64,000 bases of DNA from Lactuca virosa (Eukaryota; Streptophyta; Magnoliopsida; Asterales; Asteraceae). The notes beneath the pieces were generated by a model. It did not search any database, was not told the DNA's origin, and saw only the letters and a list, made by a program, of their open reading frames with translations. The stretch lies in the NCBI GenBank assembly GCA_928212115.1, contig CAKMRJ010005634.1:176221086-176285085 (forward strand). Reading direction: 5' to 3'. Both the position numbers and the translations under genes were made by a program. This document shows positions 55,768-64,000 of this stretch, one piece after another (positions within the stretch are counted from its first letter, which is position 1; each line of letters starts with the position of its first letter).

Positions 55768-56918
55768 TCAGGCATTCATAGAGCTGTTAGTTGCCTTCTT
55801 TTTCTTGATCTCTTCCAACTTGCGCATGTAGTACGTCTCATCATCTTCACCATCTCTTTTCTCAGCCATTTTCCTTAACATGCAGTCTTTGGCAAAGTGG
55901 TTCTTGTCGTGACAGTAGTTGCAGTCGAACCCAGAGTCTCCTGCAAGTTTGCTCTCCTTCTTGTCTTCATCCTTTTGAGAAGAGACTTTCGCTTCGTCCT
56001 TCACCTTCTCAGAACTGTAACTTCCCTGCCAGTTTCGGTTCTTGTTGACAGGAAATTTTTCTTCTTGCAAACTTCTTTGGATTGGTGACCATCATAGCAT
56101 ACTCCTCGCTTGTAAGGTCACACTCAGACATATCAGACTCTTCTTCTTCTTCTGCAATGCTTTTTGCTTTTGAGACAAGGGCCAGCGATCCCACACCCGA
56201 AACTACTTTTGCTTCTTTGGTTACTACACTTTCATGGGACTTAAGTATTCCCACAAGTTTCGCCAGTGAGTAAGATTTAAACTGTTCATGCGCTTTCACG
56301 GTTGAAACCACAGCCATCCATTCTGGTCTCAGACCGTTCATGAAGGTCACCTTCTGCTCGATCAACTTTCTTTCTATTCCATGCTTGATCATCTTACTTA
56401 GGAGATGATTGAACCGATCGAAGGTTTGTATGAGTTTTTTTCTTCTGGTTTCTGTTCGAAAACTCCAAATTCTGACAGCAGCAAGGTTTGAATGGAGTGT
56501 TCCAGATCTTCATCAGTTGAATAAAGTTCTTTCAACCTATCCCAGATTTCTTTGGCCGTCGTGCATGATCCAACCAATCGAAAAGTGTCAGATTGCAAGG
56601 CGAATCTGATCATTCTCATGGCCTTCACGTTACACAGCAACTTGTCTTTCTCATCCTGTGGCATCTTCTCTACATCCGCCACCAGCTTGTTATATTCCTT
56701 TTGGGACTTAACTGTCGTGTTCATTCCTGAATGAACAAACGGCCCAAGTGTGATAGCTTCCCAGATGAGATAGCCATTATCTTCAGATCCAACCACGTAG
56801 TCTTCAAAGTGATGCGCCCATACTTCATAGTCTTGAGTGTAGAGAATGGGTATCCTGGTTGTTGATCCAATGCTGTTTGAGATTTGATGGGATTTGTTTG
56901 CGAATCTTCGTGAGACAT
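55768..56918 (-). pseudogene. Ty1/copia gag with zinc knuckle (Cop-3)
   Basis: The likely start is the ATG at 56918 (MSHEDSQTNPIKSQ); a one-base frameshift near 56865 moves it into the main frame. The copia Gag domain shows PILYTQDYEVWAHHFEDYV, KAMRMIRFALQSDTF and AKEIWDRLKELY. Further frameshifts occur near 56400 and 56060. The zinc knuckle CNYCHDKNHFAKDC lies at about 55890-55930, followed by a Lys-rich helix. It forms the particle and packages RNA. The several frame breaks make it non-functional in this copy. Confidence 0.88.
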
Positions 56919-57080
56919 GGTGAGCTGCTAGAATCAAACCTGTAAACTTGATATTAGGGTTTTAATCTGAAACAGAGTTGTCGTCGATACGAAGAAGACG
57001 GCTTCTATTTATACGATAAAAGCGGAAACCCTAAAGAATTATGAATACAGAAGGAATGTGTATTGATCACACAGTCTCCT

Positions 57081-57093
57081 GCTCTGATACCAA
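57081..57093 (-). promoter_or_regulatory. primer binding site of Cop-3
   Basis: On the minus strand TTGGTATCAGAGC follows the 5' LTR; it matches initiator-Met tRNA. Confidence 0.93.
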
Positions 57094-57094
57094 T

Positions 57095-57403
57095 TGTTAG
57101 AACAAAGTTCTATTAGGATCGTTAGATTCTATGCAAGCAAACAATTAAGAATGTAATCAAGAACACAAGAATGGCTTTGAATATGTCGTATGATTAATAC
57201 TTCAACACCTCAGAAGAGCTCGATTAAGAACTTTAACTGTAGAGGCGTTTAGGGTTACAAAACAATGAACGTAATAATCAACAACGTCTAATGCATACAT
57301 GCATGCATATTTATAGTATAACCCTATCAGATAAACACGGATGGACAGGCCCAATCCGGATATAAAACAAAAAGCCCAAGACGCAACACAATTAGACTCA
57401 ACA
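57095..57403 (-). repeat. 5' LTR of Cop-3, 309 bp
   Basis: Same length and ends as the 3' LTR. It contains a GCATACATGCATGCATA block and TTTATAG (plus orientation) in the middle. TSD TGGGT follows at 57404-57408. Confidence 0.95.
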
Positions 57404-58460
57404 TGGGTAATAGTTGATAGCTTGACAAAATCTGCCCATTTCCTGCCAATAAAGGAGACATACAAGATGGAGCGACTGACAAGAATCTACATCAAGGAAA
57501 TTGTGAGACTCCATGGAGTGCCAATATCTATCATCTCAGATCGGGATAGTAGGTTCACTTCACGCTTTTGGCAAACACTTCAAAAGGCTATGGGAACATA
57601 ACTTGACATGAACACTGCTTACCACCCACAAATGGATGGTCAAAGTGAGCGAACCATTCAAACGCTTGAGGATATGCTTCGAGCATGTGTGATAGACTTC
57701 GGAAGGTCGTGGGATACCCACTTACCTTTAATTGAGTTTTCATACAACACAGTTATCACACAAGCATCAAGTTGCTTCTTTCGAAGCATTATATGGTTGT
57801 AAATGTAGATCACCGTTGTGTTGGGCTGAGGTAGGCGACACTCAGCTAGCAAGAGGACAGACACCAAACAATGCATTAACAGGACTGGAAATCATACGTG
57901 AGATACAGAGAAGGTAGTTCAAATCAGAGCTCGACTTCAAGCATCACGAGACCGACATAAAGCTATGTGTGATAACGCGAAGCCCTTGGAATTCAAGTCG
58001 GGATCGAGTGTTGCTAAAGATCTCTCCCTGGTAAAGGGTGATTCGTTTCGGGAAACAGGGAAAATAAACCCAACGGTATATTGGGCCATTCGAGATTCTT
58101 TTTGCCCGAATCGGTCCAGTAGCCTATAGGCTGCAGCTACCTGTGAGCTCAGCAGTGTACAACCCCGTGTTCCATGTTTCCAATTTGAAGAATTGCTTAT
58201 CCAACGAAACTCTTGTCATCCCATTGGAAGAATCTAATCAACGAGAATCTCCTGTTCATCGAGGAACCATTGAAATCATGGACAGGGAAGTGAAGCGTAC
58301 TAAGCAAAGTCTCATTCCGATTTGAAAGTTCGGTGAACGCAAAGCGTGGACCAGAATTCACATGGGAACGCGAGACCAGATGAAGCAAAATACCCTCACC
58401 TATCTCGCATTCTCAAATCTAGCTTCAAAAAGAATTTCGGGACGAAATTCCCTCTAACGG
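57404..58460 (+). pseudogene. Ty3/gypsy integrase core end and chromodomain (Ty3-5)
   Basis: The frame cut at 44540 resumes with VDSLTKSAHFLPIKETY, SIISDRDSRFTSRFW (second Asp) and, after a stop at 57599-57601, AYHPQMDGQSERTIQTLED (Glu). Then come a frameshift near 57765, ALYGCKCRSPLCW, further breaks, the VFHVSNLKNCLS motif and a chromodomain-like tail (EIMDREVKRTKQSLIPI, then FTWERE-type remnants near 58360). The tail text is that of the Tekay/Del clade. Chromodomains direct integration to heterochromatin. Multiple breaks make it inactive. Confidence 0.9.
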
Positions 58461-58468
58461 GGGGATGA
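58452..58468 (+). promoter_or_regulatory. polypurine tract region of Ty3-5
   Basis: AACGGGGGGATGA directly before the second LTR copy (TGTCACAAC). Confidence 0.8.
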
Positions 58469-58923
58469 TGTCACAACTAAGGAAGGTCTAATGCTTTTGT
58501 AAACATTAACAATGATACATTTGTGATCTAAACTTGAAGTAATGCATGATGTTATAACAACAAAGTTCCATCAATCACTCTATGCAAACACTTTAAATAG
58601 TCAACAAAGAGATTGGAAACCCTAAAAAATTCCGGTTAAGTCCAATGTGGACTAGGCATTTTCTTATTGGGCCTAATGGCCCAATAAGTCTCCAATTTGA
58701 CTAGTTTGGGCTTAAAACTCTTAATTGGGCTCTAATTCAACCCACCTTCATAAGAATGGACATTTTGGGCCATATTGGGCCTAAAATGGAATAAACTTCT
58801 CCAATAAGCCTTATTGGGCCATAACTAGCCTAATTAACCTTGTTGGGCCATAACTAATCTAATTAGCCCTAATGGGCCGCAAACCTAATCTTTTATGCTA
58901 ATTGGGCCGTGAACCCCCCCCCC
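58469..58923 (+). mobile_element. start of the 3' LTR of Ty3-5, cut by the assembly gap
   Basis: Repeats the first 455 bp of the LTR at 36422 with several small indels in the first 190 bp and near identity afterwards. It stops in a C-run at the gap. About 2.9 kb of the LTR is missing from the assembly or displaced. Confidence 0.93.
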
Positions 58924-58936
58924 NNNNNNNNNNNNN
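58924..58936. other. assembly gap (13 N)
   Basis: Thirteen unknown bases within a C-run/G-run junction. The left side is Ty3-5 LTR and the right side starts GGGGT before a copia LTR, so sequence continuity across the gap is unproven. Confidence 0.99.
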
Positions 58937-58941
58937 GGGGT

Positions 58942-59249
58942 TGTTAGAACAAAGTTCTATAGGATCGTTAGATTCTATGCAAGCAAAACAGTTAAGAATG
59001 TAATCAAGAACACAAGAATGGCTTTGAATATGTCGTATATGATTAATACTTCAACACCTCAGAAGAGCTCGATTAAGAACTTCAACTGTAGAGGCGTTTA
59101 GGGTTACAAAACAATGAACGTAATAATCAACAAGTTAATGCATACATGCATGCATATTATAGTATAACCCTATCAGATAAACACGGATGGACAGGCCCAA
59201 TCCGGATACAAAACAAAAAGCCCAAGACGCAACACAATTAGACTCAACA
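58942..59249 (-). repeat. 3' LTR of Cop-4
   Basis: Same ends as the Cop-3 LTRs. At the six sites where the two Cop-3 LTRs differ it carries three bases of each type and has no private substitution, but has about five private indels. Confidence 0.92.
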
Positions 59250-59280
59250 ATCTCCCCTTTGCGTCAATGGGACCGAAAGC

Positions 59281-62200
59281 TCACTTCGGTTGAGCTGCAG
59301 AAGTCTTCTTTATTGTTTGAACACCTTCGGAATGATAGCCAACAAATGATGACGGATCGTTATGTACCACCGAAGCATGTCAGTAAAATTCTTCTTGTCA
59401 GCCTCTGAGTTCTGCTTGCACCGATGCAGTCAGTTGAAAATAAATGTTTATCAACAAGAGCGAACAAAAATTTGTGAGCTTCGCCTTTTGTAAACATCAC
59501 AGTGAGATGTTTGAATCTATTTGGCCCATCTTCATCTTATTCACATCTCCTGGTTTTTGTGTTGGCTTGACGGTCGGTTTCTTGTTCATTACTTTCGCTA
59601 TCTCTTGATCCATAGCTGCGACCTCATGGATGTAAGAAGCCAACATCCTCTTCAAGTGCTCCAAATCGGTTCATATTCCCTCGGATTTGTAAGCAGAATA
59701 TTGAACAATAAAATCCAATCATGAGGGTTTAGATTCGGAAGATCTGCTAGAGATATAATCGACACCGAGTTTGCAGAACCTCGTGTGATTTTGAAATTGA
59801 CATTTACAAATCTCCCAGCAGACGTAGGTTTTCAGTACCTTGACAGTGATTATTTTGTGCGCTCCATGTCATGTACTGAGGTTGTCCATACTTCAGATAG
59901 AAATCAATAAGCTCTCGGTCAACCTTTGGATGAGGAAAAGGAACCTCAGCAGTCGAATCAAAGCAGTGGAACGTGAATGCTTTTCGTGTTATCGGCATAT
60001 CGAACTGCGAGTCCTTAGAATTATCACAGTCAAAGAAGCAACAGGTTCCAACCAATAAATACTTGGAAACTCTATAGCTTGATTGATAAGTGCCTCTTTA
60101 GTCCATAAGGGAAACAAGGCCTTCTTGCAGTTCAAGGCTTCTTCTTCTTCCTTGTTTCTCCTTTCCCTCTCCTCTGCTTCCCTTGCAACCTTCAAGGTTT
60201 CATCAAGCTCTTTATCTCTCTTCTTTCGCTTGAGAGCCTCAGCAATAGTTTCATCAGATTCATCATTGCTATCATCATCAATCTCCTTTTGTTTTTCTTG
60301 TGGACCAGAACCTGAAGCTACATTATCCTTCAGTTCGGTTGTAACTTTGACCTTCGGTTGAGCAGTTTCGGTTTCAGTCTTACCTTCGGTTGATGAGCAC
60401 CCTCTCCCCCTTGTTTTGGAGCAATAAATTCTCTCGAAACACCCTTCATCTCGTGTAACAATGCAAGGGCGGGAAGAAGTTTTGTTTTGTAAGATGATTC
60501 CGAATGGTCAAAGTGAGGATAGGATCATGAGCACCAAGAATGTTAGTGAGCATATCCTTCACATCCCCTGCACAGCTACGGAAAACAGCTCTTTCGGTCT
60601 TCAATAAAGAAATTTCTTTTTCTGCTTGGGCGCGCTTGCACTTTCTGTACTTCAAACATGGATGTTTGTCGAGCCAAGTTCTTCTTCTTTAAAGCACTTT
60701 CTTTGGCCAGATCAGCGTGAAGAGATTCAAGTCTAGAATTCACTGAACTGATAAGTGAAGAGTTCTCGGCTTGGATGGAAGAACGCACATCCTCAAACTT
60801 TGTTTGTTCTTCTTGAAGAGACTTGGACAAAGAATCAACAGAAGCATTTACCTTTGCTGCATTTGTATCAGCATGCCCTTTAAGTGACTCAAGAAAAATC
60901 TGAGTACTATGTACAATTTCAGTAACATCAGAGGTGGCCTTTTGCAAGAGGAGGTAGACGCATTAACAGCTTTGGTGGATTTGTTCAATTGAATCGGTGT
61001 ATTGTTCTAGAGCTGATCCAAAAATGCTTTAAGCACAACACCACTATAGGACTTGCTGTCTTCAATCAACTATCAAGCTTCTCATGAATGCTCTGCAGGT
61101 GTTGTCTTGTGACTGGAGCATCATCATCCTCATCAGTAGGAAGCCGATAGGGACTGAAGTATGTAGAATCATACTCATCATTAGCACCACCGAGAGTGGC
61201 ACCGGAGTCGGTTGAAGAGTGAGGGTGAAAGGGGTGTAGAAGTAACTGGGGGTTCTGTTTCAGTAGTCGCCCCCGTATCGTATCAGATACGTTGACTCCT
61301 ACTGTCGGTTCAGGAATAGTGGTGGTAGTGGATTGGGAAAAAATAGGAGTTGGGATTGGAGTTGTAGAAATAGGAATAGACGAAACTGGTGGTAAAGTTG
61401 TTGTTGTTTGAGATGTGGTAGATGGGGGAATAGGAGGAACCGAAACTGGAACTGTCTGTTTCGGTGATGGAGGAGGTGGGGTTGGGAGTTTGTTATGAGG
61501 AGATTCGGTTGGAGTAGGAGATCTGGAGGAGTGTTACCTCTCGGTGATGCATGACGAATTTCCTCTTCTTCACCTCATCGTCATTGTTTGAGCCAGGAGG
61601 AGTAGGACTCTTGGACCTTTTGCCATCTTTTTAATCTTCTTCGGTTTAGAAGAATCTCCTTATCAGACTTTCGCTTCTTGGACTTGACAGGCTTAGACTT
61701 ATCCTCCTCTGTTGGCTCCTTCTTTAGTAGTAGTCTTTTCCCTCGGTTACTCGGCTTGTCCAGAGCATCTAGGGCAGCCTGCTGTTCAGCAGAAAGGACT
61801 CTCGGTTCCTTGGGAGGAATCTTTTCGATATTCAGCGAAGAGCTTGCTCGCGGTTGTAAACACCTGTACATTGTCTCTGGGATAGAGCCAATGTGAGGGA
61901 ACTTCTTTGGATCAGAAATTATAATCTTCTTGGTGTGAAAGGTAGCGTAGCATAGACGCAACCATGGCATCCGTCATTATCGGAATTTCCAACTGATTAA
62001 TCGCCCGTCGTGTAATAAGGGTCCAGAATCGTGCACATGAAATTTCAGAATGCCTCGTGGACGTGTTGAGGCTTTGAACCACTTGAGACCAGATAATACT
62101 ACCCCGTAATCAAGATTGAGACCATTGTAAAGACCGTAGAGAAGGGTTAGAAACCCTTGCTGGTGCCATCAGATCCAGCACTTCGCTCTGCCAAACTCTT

Positions 62201-62665
62201 GATAAGAAGAGTAAGCATTCCATTCCATGGAGACGGTAGGCACGACTTCTTAACCTTTGCTATCGTGGTAAGCACGTCGGTGTAACCCATCTCATATAGC
62301 ATTGAGAAAAGTTGATTTGTGGTGATGAAGTCAGGGGAAATTACAGATGAATCCACAGCCAGTGCAAAAGGGAACAAAATCTCCCTTTTGACATAGAAGC
62401 TTTATGAGAGTGGATTTGAAAGTACATGCGTTCCTTGTTCTTGTCATAAGAAGCAGTAGAGTAAACCTGCGATAAAAGGGACATCGGAACAGCTTCCACC
62501 TGGGTTAGGGCTATAACCAATGGTGAATATTCAAACATTCAACCACGTGTAGCATATAAGCGCGTATAGAAACGGATTGAGTTCAATAATCAAGTTCTGA
62601 TTAGGCTTGATCGAAAGCAATGTAGACGAAGCAGTCTGATCGTGAATTGATGAAGAAGTCGCCAT
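59281..62665 (-). pseudogene. ORF3 copy in Cop-4, multiply frameshifted
   Basis: Same ORF as 44887-48289, from the ATG at 62665 to the TGA at 59281. Frames are broken at many single-base indels (for example near 62530, 62360, 62100, 61950, 61620, 60950, 60390 and 60040). It keeps an Arg codon where Cop-3 has a stop and keeps the frame across the Cop-3 one-base loss near 46390. The two copies together therefore show that the ORF was once continuous. The indels may partly be sequencing errors. The spacer upstream (62666-64000) matches 48290-49634. Confidence 0.85.
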
Positions 62666-64000
62666 TGTTGATCTAGGAAGAAGATGACAGTTTGAACTTC
62701 CTTTGTAAGTGAGAGAATTTGGTGCTGGTAAAAGACAAACAAACGTAGAAACCCTTTATATACCGTTGCCAGGAGAGAGAAAAATCATCATGATAATGAC
62801 GCGGTCACTAAAACGTCGCCTGAAAAAGCGCGATGTGACAGGTTGGTTACTCCCAGGTATACGTCAGCACGCGTGGGTAGCTCGACCGTTCAAATTGACG
62901 CGCCCAAATCCTTATCCTCAATCGTCGTTTGAAATTCAGTTTCGCTCCAAGATGTAGAATTGCCCCTGTTTCGCCAAAAAAAATAAACACAATCGAACCA
63001 ACAGCAACCAGAATGTTGGAAAATTAAAATTTTCGTGCAATAGAGTGACAAAAGATAAAGAAATAAAGCAATGTGTATTGGATGTGAGTGATGTCTATTA
63101 AAAGACATAAAGCAGGGGATTCCGGGCAAGAATCGCTTCCTTCAAAGTCAAGAGAGACTTGAAGTGCTTGTGTAGGTTCCCGTGAAATAACGATCAAATG
63201 TTTGTAGAGAAACATTGAAAGGTTTTTTTTAAGTCATAGGCTTAAGGTGGCTTATCTTCAACCGAACGTCGACTCTTAACATAAGACCGAACATTGGAAG
63301 AAGTACTTGTGAGACCGATGTGGTCTGTTGAACAAGTAGGTAGGATATATTTTATAGTGACTAAAGAAGATATAGAAATCTCAAAAACAAAAAGAAACTG
63401 GATCTTTATGGGAAGAAAAGCCTTGGTGTTAGACAAATTCATAAAAGATCACTCAAAAATAAAAATGAGATTTCATTAGGTAACCAGTAAGATCTTGAAT
63501 ATTAAATTCACCGTCAATTCGTTGTTGGTGTTGGATTGTGGGTTTCACTCAGTACGTGGTATTCGTATCTAAGATCATAACACAGATTTTGTGCAACCAT
63601 AAACCTCAGTGGTAAAGACTGAGAGTCTCAAGGGTTACAGTTGGTGAACCGAAAGTAGATGGAGAATATAAGGAGGGTGGTTAAGAACCGAAAGTACCTT
63701 CTGCTATATAGACGTGACAAAGCAGAAAAACTCTTAACTCATATGAGAAGAGTAAGGTAGCTCTAGACTGAGTTGATTTTAAGAGCCTGATTGGGAAGAA
63801 ACGATAGGTAGAGATCGAATCATTAAGGCCTGCTTGAAGTCGTAGAGGCATTGGTCAACATGCAGCAGCATGCTTCTAGGGACCCTTAACTAGTTCTTAT
63901 TTAAATGATTATACCTTCCTTAGCTCCAAACTTGTTATACTGGTATACTTGGGACCTATGTAAAAGAACAAGCAAACAAACACACCACAAAAACCAAAAC

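Larger units (their letters stand above)
44546..57403 (-). mobile_element. Cop-3: complete-length Sirevirus-like copia, 12.86 kb
   Basis: Both LTRs (309 bp each), primer binding site, polypurine tract and 5-bp TSD are present. The minus-strand order is LTR, PBS, gag, protease, integrase, RT, RNase H, long non-coding spacer with tandem repeats, a large extra ORF, PPT, LTR. The domain order and RT text are those of Ty1/copia; a long gag, the iMet PBS and an extra ORF after pol point to the Sirevirus lineage. Short LTRs are unusual for Sireviruses, so the lineage is probable, not certain. The RT/RNase H ORF is intact; gag, integrase and the extra ORF have frame breaks. By eye the two LTRs differ at 6 of 309 positions. 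Confidence 0.93.
58942..64000 (-). mobile_element. Cop-4: second copy of the 3' part of Cop-3
   Basis: Aligns along its whole length with 44546-49634 in the same orientation. It starts with a 308-bp LTR (58942-59249), then the PPT, ORF3 and spacer, and runs off the window. It has a 25-bp-scale deletion near 59427 and many one-base indels. It could be a younger insertion into the Ty3-5 3' LTR, or a mis-assembled second version of this family. The base T before TGTTAG and GGGG upstream would fit a GGGGT target site, but the other side is not visible. Confidence 0.9.

Overview
This window looks like a gene-poor stretch of a plant nuclear genome, most likely Asteraceae and probably lettuce-like (Lactuca). 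The basis is spliced plant-type genes, dense nested LTR retrotransposons, (TA)n tracts, a Stowaway MITE, a PB1-like Mutator remnant and LTRs full of the CTCGACGAG motif that I associate with lettuce. The genus is an inference. No rRNA or tRNA gene and no CRISPR array was seen, and most long frames belong to decayed transposons.

Layout. 1-5319: a minus-strand Ty3 element (Ty3-1) with a 2.6 kb LTR, inserted in the gag of a minus-strand copia (Cop-1, 5320-8369). Cop-1 sits in the 3' part of a plus-strand Ty3 pol (Ty3-2, 8370-10592), which sits in the leader of a minus-strand Ty3 (Ty3-3, 10593-about 13359). 13.4-17.5 kb: a foldback element, a 5'-truncated LINE and a Stowaway MITE. 17761-19511: a solo Ty3 LTR with a 5-bp target duplication. 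19.5-22.1 kb: a PB1-like Mutator remnant and a SINE-like insertion.

22.1-28.4 kb is the only gene island. It holds a five-exon receptor-like kinase resembling Arabidopsis At1g78530 (plus strand, 355 codons) and a five-exon plastid fatty-acid-binding protein of the chalcone-isomerase fold, FAP3-like (minus strand, 279 codons). They converge with 57 bp between stop codons. I rebuilt both from splice sites and both look intact. They have no evident shared pathway.

28.4-36.4 kb: a decayed minus-strand copia (Cop-2) whose LTR is split by a 3.3 kb solo Ty3 LTR, then a Ty3 gag remnant (Ty3-4). 36.4-58.9 kb: a plus-strand Tekay/Del-like chromovirus (Ty3-5) with a 3.3 kb LTR. Its integrase is interrupted by a 12.86 kb minus-strand Sirevirus-like copia (Cop-3; 309-bp LTRs; TSD TGGGT) carrying a long extra ORF after pol. 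A 13-N assembly gap lies at 58924-58936. 58942-64000 repeats the 3' part of Cop-3 (Cop-4) with many small indels.

Main observations: six LTRs from several families share a splice-donor/acceptor-like pair that would define an intron in the 5' leader; three of these predicted introns contain a tandem array; each LTR type has its own short palindrome amplified around the TATA box; and Cop-3 carries a roughly 1,130-codon post-pol ORF and PPT-like repeats inside pol.
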